The notes below the pieces were generated by a model, which searched no databases, had not been told where the DNA came from, and saw only the letters and a list, made by a program, of their open reading frames with translations. Both the position numbers and the translations under genes were made by a program. Shown here piece after piece: positions 37,451 through 50,019 of a DNA stretch of 64,000 nt. The stretch lies in the NCBI RefSeq assembly GCF_964199755.1, contig NC_133930.1:28168071-28232070 (forward strand), written 5' to 3'. Source of the DNA: Larus michahellis (taxonomy: Eukaryota > Chordata > Aves > Charadriiformes > Laridae). Within the stretch, counting starts at the first letter, position 1; every line of letters begins with the position of its first letter.

Positions 37451-40400
37451 CTACAAAACACAAAACTGCATATTAGCATAATTCATTTCTCTACAGTGAG
37501 TGAAATTCCACTTGATTTACATAAACATACATGTATGCGCACACTCCCTAAAAATCCCAGAAGCTAAGAACTTGCACAAGCGTTAGGATTTCATTCTGCG
37601 GGCTACATTATGACTCATACGAAAATTCTATTACTTCAGAGGGGAAGGGCAAACAAGCTCCCTTCTAACCTTTCACATCACCAGCCACAGCCTGGCTTAT
37701 GGATATTAGCTGCTTCTGTCAGGGCTATCTCACAATCTTATTAAATCTTCTGATCCTTAGCTCCTAATGTATCTTCCCTTTTGTAGTCTATCACATACAC
37801 GCTGTCCTTACAAAAGACAGCTACTACACTCAGCATTGCATTGCAAAAATCATAATCCTTAGCCATTTGAGATCTTACATGAAAGGCAACTTGAAACTTT
37901 TATTAAGCTTTCCAGCAGCCCGTGACAGCCAGAGTAGCATTCCGGCTCAGAGATGGAGAAACAGAAGCAACTGGACACAACCAGACTGCTAAGTTCCCAG
38001 TGACAGTCACAAAGGGCAGCCATCCTCTGACCACCATAACTGGATCCCAATCAGTTGCACCCACATGGTTCTGGCACCCTGCTCATCTTGCCATCAAGCT
38101 GGCCCTCAGCATATTGCTTCCTCAGAAAAGGGAAGAAGAACTTGTTCCTCATGATTCACTCCCAGAGCTGACACTCTTGCCTTTGTGCATACATCTGTAC
38201 CCCCACCAACACTGCGTGAGGAGCTGGAATACAGAACACAGTCACCCCATCTTCAATGCTGTTACTGGTGTGTGAGAGTGTGTGTCTAAAGGAGAGAGAA
38301 CATACCACAAGACAAATGCTGAAGCACTATGTAACAGACTGGAGGAAAAAAACAACCACTTCTGGGATCAGCTTTCCACAGGCTCTCTCATCCAGCACAG
38401 CCTCCACCACAGCACTTGCTGACAGAATATGGAGCAATGGACTGAAGAGGCAAATCACATTTGCCTAGCAACCACCCACGTATGAAATGGGTATTCCCTT
38501 CCAGCTTTGGGATCTTCAACCATGGCACTATTAGGAGGAACAAGGCCACTGCTTCTTCTCCTCCATGAAAGGGCTTGGGAACCAATATGCACTAGTCGAG
38601 ATGCTATGGCTGCTACCAAGTGCTGAGCCATAGGACAGCATGACCGAGTGAAATACCTAGAGGTGGTACCAACTCACAGGGTCTCTGTGAGGACCCTGGG
38701 GAGCATGGAGGGGCAAAAGCTAGAGCACCCCCAGCCACAGAAGATCAAAGCAGGAGGTCAGCGTTTCTGCACCCAAGGTTGAGGTATTTTGTCCACTCCA
38801 CTAGAAACTACCCCAACAAGCTGGGCTACAAACTGCCTCTTTGTGTACATATGTTCACAAGACACCGAAGTCCAGGTAGGCAATCAACAATGACTGAATT
38901 GATGGGATCACAAAGTTTGGAGCACCAGTACTGGACATTGGTGGGTTGAGGCAGCTGATCCAGCTGCAGGGGACTTTGTAGGAGAATGGGCAAAGGACAG
39001 AGGGGTCACCTGGTATACGCACCAGTAGGTAGAGCCCACTCCCACTCCACAAGAAGTCTGAGGAACTAGCTTTTTTGCCATTCCCCCACTGTCCTTTGTT
39101 TTTCCTTTCTCAGTGCAGGATGTACTGCTTGCATTCTTTCACACTCTGATAGTCCATGCATCTTACGAAGCACGCGGGCAAGCAGCCCACATCTGAACTC
39201 AGGGCATGAAATTAAGAGGGTAGAGAGGACTTGTGGCCCTCGGTTTTGCGCATTGTACTTTTACACGCAGGTGGTACAAGAGTCACTCTGTCTCTCAGCT
39301 GCTTGTTAGGCTACAGCAGAACACATACCCTCCCATATTTCTTCCAGTTATCCAACCCAGCCTGGTCTTCTAAATCTATTTAAACTGAAATGTTTTATGA
39401 GGGTGCCCTTGGACCATATTTGAATTGGCCGTCTCAGGGCTACCAGAGCAAGTAATTTCTCCACATACATCCGTTTGCTTTGTATGTACATCTGGGATGT
39501 ACAGGCCAGAAGGGAGTTACAGTGCATTCTGGAGCACAGACAGGCTCTGCGGTACCTAACTCCAGGACTAGCAGCAGCTGGTATGAAACACCTTCCAGCT
39601 GTGGATGCCTTCACCCAGCCCAATAAGAACACAGAGACTTTATGTTAATTTCTTCTTTCAGCAGCAGGAGCTTATTTTCTCTCCTGCTTGCTCCGGGTAT
39701 CCTTTGACTGCAGCAGTATAGCTCTGAGAGATGATATATTTCACTTGCAATCTGAGAGCAGGCAAAGACTTTTATACTTAAATAAAATGCTGCTTCACAC
39801 AATTTGTGCCTGGTTATGAGAGTCACTGCTCTCAGGAAAGCACTTTTGCTTGATCAACCCTGACATCTTCTCGTCCCTGTTATCTACCCTTGTCATCTTG
39901 AATTGGCAAGTGTTTAGGGCACTGAGCGATCAACAGATTCTCATCAGCTTTGTACAAAAAGTACTCCCCCTGAAACAATTTAAGTGGAAAACCAGCAGAC
40001 TAAATGAATTACGCGCATAGCTAGGGTTTAATAGGCATTGCATCCCCCAGCATAAGTCACCAACCTCAAGTTGGATTTCAGTCAGTGTGAACCAATCACC
40101 GTCTGTCTCCTTTCCTTTGGTAGTGTGTGATAATTCTTTTGTTTGGGGGCCAGCTCCACTGTCCACTAGAGAGTGTTGCATTAGTAGCAAGGAAAAGTGA
40201 GTAGGGCTCTTGATAGAGATGTGTTTATTCTGTATTTAAAAAAGTAATTTTGAGAAAAGGCTTCTGGTAATAGCAACAGAAGGAGGCATCTGCTGTCTCC
40301 AACAAAGATGGGGAGAAAGTGTTTGGAGGAGGCAATTAGGAAACAGAAGACAGTATGAGTTGTTGATGGTGACTGACTAGAGAACAGAGTGCCTCGCACA

Positions 40401-43400
40401 GATGGGCTGAGCCTCAAGAATCCACCAGGTATACTTCAAAGGATGACTAAAAAAATCACAGACATGGCTGCTCGCAGCATGCTAACAAGAATAAGCACCA
40501 CTGCTAACACAAGTATCCTCCTCCTGTGGCATTTACGTCTTTGGGCAGGAAGAGGGTTCGTGCTTGCTCGCTTCAAAAGGAAGATTAGCACTAGAGTTTT
40601 GAAGAAGTACTGACATCAGGCACACAGCTGGTCATGGACCGCACTGTTTCATGTGAGTGGAGAAGTCTGGAGTATAGCAGCTATTAAAGCAACGGCCCAA
40701 CAACTACTACAACTGGACACAGCCAGGCAGGCTGCGGCTCTTGCTGCAGTGATGGTGCTTAGGATGCTGCAGGTATAGTCTTGTAAACCAAAGTCATCCA
40801 GTGAAAGAGTCCCATACCACCTTCTGACTCACAGATCAACACCAAGTTGATGTAAGACCTTCCAAAAGGTAAAGCCAAGTCAATTCTGGATCATTAAGGG
40901 CATGAAAATAAGTTGGGGGCTCTAAGCACGTGGCATGTAGCTCTCCCGGCCAGATCTAGTTCTGGCTCCTAGCATGTGGCCCTTGCAGTGACCTCTTTCA
41001 CCCTCAAGTTAGCAGCCCACTGGTGATAACCCACTGGGGATAAATAACCCTGAAAGTTCTTGTGGTGTAGACAACTCTTCAGTCAGTTGGCAGCTCTTGC
41101 TGCCTGAGCTTGGTGGTGGCAGCATCTAGCAAATCAGGTGTACTCAATTTACGGAAAAGTGGCTGTATGGTTAAGGTACAACATCTTGAGATGACTCGAT
41201 ATGAACTTGACATTGCAACTTCCCTTTTAAGCTCCCTGGAGCCTTGTCCTGCAATATCAAGGTATCCTTTTATCTTAATACACTGCCACAGCAAAAACAA
41301 GACAGACCAGCACAGCAGGTCTCACAGAACAGAAAACACTAAAATAGCATTCCCAGGGTCACAGGGCCTGAGTGTAAGTGTCTTGAAGTGTCAATGCCCC
41401 CTACATTGGTTCTACAGAGGCTTCCTAAAATCTGGCAATGTGGATATGATGCCACTGAGGCGCTGCTGTCAAGGGCACCTTCTCTTGGACAATCTGTGGA
41501 TGAAACTTAATCTAAGTATATTTAGGCTACTGAATCAAGGCTGTGTTTTCACTTCAGAAGTTCTTTTCAGTGATAATAAACTGGTAAGAATTTAACTCTC
41601 CTGAAGGACACTCTGGGGTTTGCGATTCCACTTTTGTACTGGGATATTTTGATGCCATTTCAAGTAACGTACCTGAAGTAAATCAAGTGATGCACTAGAA
41701 AAGTGCTGCACTTTGTAGTGCCTACTAGAGAGTTAATTCACAGTGATTATTTAAGAACGTGGTCTTGGGTACCTTGAGAAACATCTCAGACTTCCAGAGA
41801 CAGAGAAGGAAACAGTCTTACCCATCACTGAAGATAGAGTGGTATGGTGGAGGATTTTCACTTGTAGGCAAGCCACTTGACATAAGACAACGTGTCACAG
41901 TTGGTGACATAGGGTCAGCAAAATAAGGAGGTGGTGGAGGCGGGAATATCATTACAGCATCACCTAGAAAAAACCGCACCAATTACTACTTCTGAAAAAT
42001 TGAGCACCACTGTTTATTCTAACTCTATCCTAGAACCTGACTTCAGAATTATAGTATTTGTACTTGCCTACCTTTTAAGATAAAGTGCAATGATCCCACA
42101 TACAGAAATGTTGTATTCTGGGGTGTTAAGGTACACTGGAAGTATGTTCGAACCCCAAATTATCTCAAACTAAAGATGCAGTATATTCATAAATGGGAGA
42201 TTTCATTTAAAAAAATACAGCTGGGGAGGGGGAGTGTTCCTTCTCACCAAGAGACACAAACCTCTTCGCTGTTCATAGTTACTACTGGCTCACTTTAAGA
42301 GTAGGCAAGTATTTACTTTCCTCACATATCTAAAATAGTGCGCGTTTAAGTTTCTCCACATCTACTGCAGCGTTTAACAAAAGTATTCAAATCATTAATG
42401 GTTCTGATGACTGATTTTGTGTGGCTTGACAGTTTCCCTACTAAATACTCACAGCTGAAGGCACACTACTAACATTAGTACCAGGACTCTATTGATAAAT
42501 AATTCACTATTAAGTGTACCGTGCAGCATATCTGCTTATTTCAACTTTGTAATTGAGAAGTTTCAGATTTATTATTTTTTTTTTAAACATAGTTTATATC
42601 AGTCACTGAGCTTACATAATTTATATAAACATTCAGAGCTGCCTAGCACCTTTTTTCCTTTGTAATTTGTGTGTGGCAACAGGTTGGGGAGCACCAAAAA
42701 TGTTAAGTGAGGTGGAGAGAGTGTTTTCTAGATGAGCCACCACTGTTCCAGAATGTCACTATGCCAACCAGACCTCAGCCTTCAGCCTTTCAGTTTTACT
42801 TTTCCTGATTGGAAGTACAAAAGGAATCCACTATTTTTTCTCCCTTGCCTTTAAAAACAATCTGAATTCCTTTCTACAACCCTTTGATTTATCCTGGTGG
42901 CTGGAAAACTGATTTCAAACAAGGATGTTTTCTGAGAATCGCCACATTACAAGTCTGCACATTGGTTTGACAGGCAGAAGGAAAAGATTTTGCATAATGA
43001 ATTTCAAGTCCAGTCAGTCAGATGACAGTCAAGCAATACTCATTTATCCTGTCCCAGAGCTAGAAAGTTACCAGAATAATCTATGCATAGAATGTATTCA
43101 CAGGGTATTAAAAGCGGTGCTATATGCAGGGGAGCATTCCCTGCTAACATACCACATTTACTCAAATGCTGTGCAATTAACAGAAGCATCTTGCAATTAC
43201 ATCTCTGACTGATGGAAAATGTGGCTATGATTAAAAAAAAACGTCCAATACACTGCTCATGCATCAGGTTCTCCTGTCTAAGGGATCAGAGCTCAAGGCT
43301 AAAATAAATCTTAAATATAGTCACAGAAGTCATTAGACCTGTGATTTGCAGTGTCAGCTACACTCTTTGGGAAAGGAAGTAGGATTGGACTCATTTGTGT

Positions 43401-44293
43401 CAGGTTATGTGGCTTCTTTTGCCTAGACAGTCAGACCTTTCATTTTGTGACAAAGAAGAGGTTTTGTCTTTGAGAGAAGGGCAACTGAATTGACCATATA
43501 GAAAACATATGAGACAAAGCAACATTTTTCTGGTTTGGCTCGTTTGACATGCCAGAAGTGACATGCTTAGAGCTCAAATAAGTAATATTCAGAGATAAAT
43601 CATTAGTGGAAAACAACCCCCTTCTAATTATCAAATGTAAAGTTCACACATTATTTACCCACCTACTGTAACCTGAAAAGATTCAGGGCTCTGAGGATGT
43701 TCTTCACTTTCGCAAGATTCTTGGTTGAGATTTAAGTTTTGTTTCTTTTTAACATGAGCTATCACAAAGAAACACAACCCAGTGAGCACAATCAAAGGTC
43801 CCATGATTTGAAGTGACAGGAATCCACAGCCCTGGAGGTCCACATCAGAGCTGCCGGTGTGGTTGAGCTGTATGCTGTGCCAGCCAGGGCTACAGCCAGG
43901 AACCCAAATGCCCAGGATGCTAATCAGCATTCCACTAGTTAAAAACAGGAATCCAAATATGAGAAACTGGGCAAACTGACAGCTCCCATGACAAAAAACA
44001 AGGCTGTACACCTGCTCATTTTGCAATTGTCTTTGTCTTATATATAGCCTGGCCCTTGATCGTGCCAGTAAAACACAAACCAGTCCAGTTACAGCCAGCA
44101 CGGGCCCAGCAGCCTTAAGGACCTCATTACAGTCACTGAAGGTTCCAGATGGGCATGACTGGAGAATAAAGACTGAAAGCAGGAATCCAGCGCAGAGCAA
44201 CACAGCTCCAAAAACAAAAAGGAAAAAAATAAGTTTCCCATGTTGTCCATTATTTCCTTCATCTCCTGGTGCAGGAACAGCCACTGGATACAT
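37228..44293 (-). CDS. TMEM171: TMEM171, four-pass proline-rich membrane protein (3 coding exons)
   Basis: Recognised by close similarity to vertebrate TMEM171 (also called PRP2). Coding exons are 43663-44293, 41822-41963 and 37228-37450; introns are 1,699 and 4,371 bp with GT-AG ends (GTGGGT...CTAG and GTAAGA...TTTGTAG). The joined frame is 331 aa (human 324) and stops at TAG. Hydrophobic segments lie at about 21-46, 60-77, 108-130 and 157-180. NHT at 144-146, in the loop between segments 3 and 4, is a possible N-glycosylation site. The cytoplasmic-type tail carries six prolines then Tyr (218-224), PPPY (248-251), RDCETIYTIS and SPPKYEE (298-304), all family features, and ends in a Ser-rich run. 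The ATG has G at -3. The family's molecular function is poorly known; PPxY motifs suggest WW-domain partners (inference). It lies upstream of TMEM174 on the same strand, with about 7 kb between them. Confidence 0.95.
41822..41963 (-). CDS. TMEM171: TMEM171 middle coding exon
   Basis: This 142-bp exon starts after CTTTTTTCTAG-like acceptor sequence and ends at GATGG|GTAAGA (phase 2). It encodes residues 211-258, including the six-proline-Tyr motif and PPPYHSIF, which aligns with PPSYYSIF of human TMEM171. It was found from the frame and splice sites. Confidence 0.9.
43663..44293 (-). CDS. TMEM171: TMEM171 first coding exon
   Basis: Contains the start codon (44291-44293) and all four transmembrane segments. 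It ends in phase 1 at GTAG|GTGGGT; unspliced, the frame would hit a stop two codons later. Upstream, either AACAG (about 44345) or CCCCAG (about 44322) could be the acceptor joining it to a 5' exon. Confidence 0.93.
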
Positions 44294-44849
44294 TACAACA
44301 GAATGTCCTCAAGCAGATGAGCTGGGGTTTTTTTGTATGTTTTTTTCCTGTTAGCATTAAGTGGCAGAAAACTACAGTAGATCTGTGAACGTGAAAATAC
44401 ATGAATCAAAAGAAGAGAAACACCAGTGGGACTAGCTACATTATAATATTTACTTCTGCATTTGCTACTCAGCCTATATTGTATACTCTCGGTGTATTTT
44501 CTGTTTTGTAGTAGCTCCATTATGGATTAAAGGGCCTAACCGATGTGCTGACATTGAATGCCAATGAAAAGACAACTTGCTTTACAGTTAGACTGAAAAC
44601 AACAGTTACTCCTGTTGCACAGCTAAATTAATTGTTTCTTTAGCTACACAGTCTTATGATTAAGGGGACATTATTTTCAAAGGCAGAATCTTGTGAACAA
44701 GAACAGGACAGCTTTTCCCTTGAAAACAGAAAGCTAGTGGAAATTTCCGTAGTGAACGGCAGGAAGTGACAGCTCTTGAGAGAAAGAACCTTAATGCAAA
44801 TGAATACTGATGCCTGTTGGACTTTTTACTAAGTAAATCTAATACATAC

Positions 44850-44963
44850 CTTTTTGAATTCTATAAATCTTGCTTCTCTGTCTCCTGGCAATAAAGTCTT
44901 TAAATCAGCTCCATATCCTACACAGCTGCAAGAGCAAGTACACAGAAGATTTTTGGTTCTGTT
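44850..44963 (-). other. candidate 5' exon upstream of TMEM171 coding exon
   Basis: A 114-bp segment with a strong acceptor (long pyrimidine run then ATCTTTTCAG) and a strong donor (AAAAAG|GTATGT). One frame is open for all 38 codons and includes CTCSCSC and LLPGDREARFIEFKK; the other two frames have stops. Joined to the TMEM171 exon it is not in frame with the TMEM171 start by either visible acceptor, so a 5' UTR exon is the simplest reading. An exon of another gene cannot be excluded. Confidence 0.45.
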
Positions 44964-47900
44964 CTGAAAAGATAAAAAAAAAAAGAAAAGAAAAAAGCCA
45001 TACTAAAAATCGTGTACTTCAAGTCTCACTGATTCCATAGTTAAGAGTTGGTAAGCATACTGCTCCCACACTTCCTTTCAACTTCCCCTACTCCCAAATC
45101 CTTTGTCTGTGCTCCAAGAAAACTGTAAAAAGAAATATAACAAAGGTGGCTCCCAGAAGGCTACTGAGCTCACAGGAGTCTAGATTCAGAAGTAAAACAG
45201 AAGGAAACAGAAACTAGTGCTGATGCCAATAACAGTCCACGTGGTAGTATGGATGACAAATCTGCTGGATGTGGACAAACTGGGAAAGGAAAAGCTGGAC
45301 TGAAAGTTAGGACAGAGTGCCATTCAGTGAGCTCTAGGAAAAAAAATACTGTTTCTGCCATTACCCACAAGGAAGTTTGTGCTTCTCTGACACTTTGGGC
45401 TACAGGGCTCAGATGGACACCTGTACTCCATACCGTGCTGAATAGCAACAGAACAGATCTCAGTCCAAGTGGCTACCATCCATCAAAAACCAACCTGAGA
45501 CCCACGGGAATTTCCAACTACGGAAAGTAGCAAGTTTGGATGGATCATGAGAAAGCTGTCCCCTACCAACTGCAGGAGGCACCCAAGTGTGCTCAAATTA
45601 CAGTATTTTAACACTGCCTTCTTCCCCTCACCAGCAGTCTTCCACGATGGACAACTTAATCTACAACTTGGATGCATCAGGAAGGATATATAGGGACTGA
45701 AGGAGTTTGTCACAGATCCAAGAAGGGAACTGGCTTAGTTACTGCTGTTTGTTAACCTTCAGCCTTCCCCCTAACAGCTTCCACTGCCCTACTACTAATT
45801 CAGATGACTGGAAGCTGAAAGTCAAGTTAGACTGACTCCTCCTTACATATGCCTCAACAACAGTTATTCCACAAGAAAAAAAAAGTATTATGTGATTTCT
45901 GGAAGCAAACTGTTGAACATGTGTCAGCCACAACAAGCTTTGCATCACTCCCCAGTAACTGCAGTGCCCCACTGGGATGAAAACAAAACACAACCATAAA
46001 AACCCACTAGTCACTCAAATACATAATTATTTGTCTGCAATGCAAAGCAATCTATCAAGTCGCTTTACTTAGCGACTTGTAAGAGTAGGACCCAGTTAAA
46101 GAATCAGCTAAGCAGATACACAAACGAGAAGGTATTAGATGTTTTACTGCTGAACATCAAACCAGCCCCCAGCAACACAGGAGAAGGCAGAGAGCAGCAC
46201 ACAGGAAAAAAGCACGAGACTCAACAGGGAAGGAAACAGGCTGCACCACACAGCAAGGCGGCCACTGCAGGAAGCAAAAAAGTCTCCCAGCTGGCTACCT
46301 CAAACAGCAAAACCGAGGGACCTCCCTTAATGCATCCATTACCGTGGTGAGTGAATTTGCAAACTACGTCTGCTAAGTATTTCGTCACTGTTCTGAATTC
46401 AGTCTATCCCTCTGCTAAGATTGGTTTGAAAAACTGCTAACTGAGGCTCCGTTGGTAGAAGAGTCACAGCTTCACTCTGAAAAAAAAGTTGTTAAAAAGA
46501 GCACTAAAGATAGGACAGTATCTCATGAAAAATAAACTAAAGAAATTCCAATAGACTTCAAACTGAAAACCTTTAGCCAAGCACAATTTCAATACTGCAT
46601 GAGCTGGAGTCAGTTCGAAGGCTCCACTTCTGAGCAGAGAAAATGGATTAGGTTGGTCACTTCCTCAATTTCACTGGTCTTTCCTAAGTTAATAAAATTG
46701 TTTCTCATAACTGCATATGCTCCTTCATGTCTAGGAATTTTCCCCATTTTCAGAATTGATCTGAGATAGCTCAGATTTACTGACCTACCAACAAATGCAC
46801 AAAACTGAGTAAAGAGCCTCTGAAATAAAAAAAAAAACCAACACCAAACCACCAAAACAGCAAATCCCAGACACAACTGTCTTGAGATATTTTTCTGCTG
46901 AGGCACATTAACCATTATAACAGCAATACACTATAATTAGAGAGAACTCTGAATCCTTTCTTTGCAGTTCCCTCTAGGGAAGAAAACATGGACATAAGTA
47001 CAAGTAAATTAGGACAAAAGGAAATAATGTGAAAGAAAAAAACAAATTCAAACATTTAGCCCTTAAAAAGAAAAATCTAGAGATTTGTTCTCATTACTCC
47101 ACCACAGCGCCTGCTTCTCTTCCACCAATCTTCTTGTTATGAGATTAAGTTAAAACACACATTAGAAATGAAGCATGTGCATATTTTCTTAATTCTTTCA
47201 GGCCACAAAAGAAGAAACATTCAGAACAGTCTGTTGTGGCTTTGAAGATGAAAGCCACAGACTCTATGCTGCAAAATCCAAGGGAGGACTAATTTTCATT
47301 TATGCTACCACCAAATTTTAATAGAAAACCCAGTGCAAGATTAAGCTTTATTTCTTGTGTTTCAAGAAATAGTATTTTAAGAAAGAAGCAAGCCTTATAT
47401 TGACTATGTGCTTGAAATACTTCCATTAGATCTGATATCTCCACAGGCATATTGACATAGGGGAATTTTCCCTTCATATTGAACCCAAGTCTAAGAGCAG
47501 ACATGGAAATGCCAGGTCAGAAACTGCCAGAATAAAATCCAGTCATGTGGAGGCAGTTGAGTATGAGGGAAGAGGGAATTAGAAACAGAGCTTATAAAGG
47601 AAGTCTTGTTATGAGCTTAACTTAAATGACATAGTGCTTTACCGTTTTGTAAGTCTGGCCCATGCCAGATATATAGAATAGGAAATAACACTACAATTTC
47701 TTCTATTTTTTCTGTGTAACACTCGTAGGGCAATTTTCACATTATTGACAACCCCAAGGATTTTAAAATACGAGTTTTAATGACTAAAATGGGACTTACT
47801 GCTTTCTGTTTGAACCTTCAGAGTTCATATTGTCCAAGATTTCCACTGCAAACACCAGGGCCATAAATTTACTGCCCCTTAACTCAGATGAAATCTGATA

Positions 47901-50019
47901 GCCTCATGTAATCATATGAATTCAGGAACTGAGGATTAAAAGAAAAAAAGCATTGGAAGAATTAAAACACTGCTGTCCCCCTGTTTTATGTTTCCCAGAC
48001 TAGGCCATGTTCCTGCTCTTTCACTTGCAAAAGCACCCAGATCATTTCATGCAGAAAGATCAGGTCTAGTCTGTGTTGTTATTTCAAGAACTACAATACC
48101 TTGTCAGCTGTAGTCCACAATGGAAACCCCATTATAAGTCACAAGCCATCCTTTTCAAGAGTTTTCCATATAAGTATTTTCACCCATCCTTCCAATTTTT
48201 GAACTGCTGCTGGGAAGTTGCCACTGCCATTGTGTGGTTTCCCCCCACCTCCCAAGGTTTCAAATTAAAGCATGACTCCTGGTAGGACAAGCCACCTGGA
48301 AGGAAAAGTCCTCTCAACTTCATTCTGTTTAACTTCCATATCAAAACACGAATGGCTCTCCACTTCCTCGCACTCCCTGTATCTAATTTCCTCCTCCATT
48401 CACATCTGTCTCTGTACCCATGCCATTTTCTGTTCTTTATTATATCAGTTTTCCCCCGGATGTTACTGTTAACTTGACATTCAGCAGAAGCACCCATCCA
48501 TGAGCACAGCCGGTTAAACCAAAGTAAACTGGAGTTTGCCACCTTCATGCTCATGCTCGTCCCTCCCCATGGTATTTTCAATCGCTTGCATGAAGAACAA
48601 CATGGGAAATGCCTGACAGGATCTGCTTTCAGTTTTCTACTTTCAAGCAACATTATGGCTACAAGCATGAACAAGTTCTGAGATGCCAAATACATCTAAT
48701 TTGACCTCTTGTATATGCAGTCCCTGAACTAGTGCTCTCATCTCACAGAGCACACAACTCTGCTATCCCAGGAGGAGGACTTCCAAGACTTGGATGCTAT
48801 GTGAAAAGACCTCTAAGCGCAGCTTGGATGCCACAGAAAGAAACTATGTCCATGTGGGTTGACAAAATGATTGTGTCAGCTCACAGTACAAGAAGGGTAA
48901 CACTATGCTGTTATTTATGATTGTTGCAAGTGAGGCAGGAGCCAGTCTCTGGAAAAGTGCCGGAAAGCAGCTGCAGTAGGAATTTCCAGAAAATGGGAAG
49001 AATCCTGCCAGTCTCCAGACACATGTGTGCCAGGGATCCTTCTCACCACAAACTGGCAGGGTTAGGGATTCTGACCTGCGCCAGACAGAACTGTGCTCCT
49101 TGAAGAAGCTGCCAACTACTATCCCTGTGGGCTACAAGAGAAAGCTGTTCCACAAGTGTTCCCCGCTCACTCTGGTGGGGAAGAGATTCCTGATGCCACG
49201 GTGAATGTGAGGACCCCAAGAGGGTACCTGGACACAGAGAGGGGCTTGCAAAGCAATCTGGACAGCACCTAGATTCAACAATGGACTCTGAAGGGTTCCA
49301 TGCATGTGGGTGGGATGCTTTTTACACACTGGTGGCATACCAGAGAGAAGTGAGACAAAGCAGCTCCTGTTTTCTGGAGTACCTGCAAGGAGACTGGGGA
49401 CAAGGTACATGCCAGACCAGTTAAAGCCAGACCTGACCTTCTTCAAACAGGTAACACAAGACAGAGCAGTTTCTGGCAAGGTCTGGGAAGGTCTGCCCCA
49501 TGGGGCTGGTGTACCTCAAAGCAGCAAAAGGCACAGAGACTTACAGATCTTTGAGAGGATACAACTGTGATCATCAGGAAGATATAGGACTACAAAAGCT
49601 GCCCAAAGCCTTCCTGTCCCAGTTTCTTGAGGTTGGCCTGGGGCATTAAACCACAGCCAACTCACGGACAAGCAATTAAGCTCTACTCCATCTGTGAAAG
49701 ACACAATCCCATGGCATACCCTTCCTCATACACCAGCCCATCAGGCATGCCCTCTTCTAAGTCACTAAGTCTTCTAAATCACACTAAGGCCTCCAACAGG
49801 ATGGACCATGCTACAAAAGCACCGCTCCTGTGTGCCATGCTGGAGCGAGGCAAGGCCTGTCCACCTCTTCTCCGTGAGGGAGCAGCACCCGGCCCACGAG
49901 AAGCCCAGCAACAGCCTCCCCGCCAGCGCCTTCCTCACCATACACCACCGGCAGCAGCTGGTACACTACATGTCAGCACAACAACCCGAGGAGACATCCC
50001 ACCCTTTCACGGGGATGGC
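44964..50019 (-). other. probable 5' intron region of TMEM171
   Basis: Lies between the candidate 5' exon and the CpG promoter. It holds the open segments at 46.6 kb and a 171-codon minus-strand frame at 48180-48695 that I could not assign. Confidence 0.4.
46610..46819 (-). other. candidate terminal-exon-like open segment
   Basis: A strong acceptor (T-run then ATTTCAG) at 46820 is followed by 69 open codons ending in TGA, with text such as EGAYAVMRNNFINLGKTSE. It lies within the probable 5' intron of TMEM171. A second acceptor (TTTTTTTTCAG) at 46477 opens a 25-codon stretch. No family is recognised and chance is possible in a region of this size. Confidence 0.22.

Noticed and set aside
41110-41595. 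161-codon plus-strand frame
   Set aside because: Antisense inside a TMEM171 intron, with no recognisable motif; probably chance.
48180-48695. 171-codon minus-strand frame
   Set aside because: No splice signals as good as those at 56.7 kb, no family recognised, and a frame this long can arise by chance in 64 kb. Kept only as a note.
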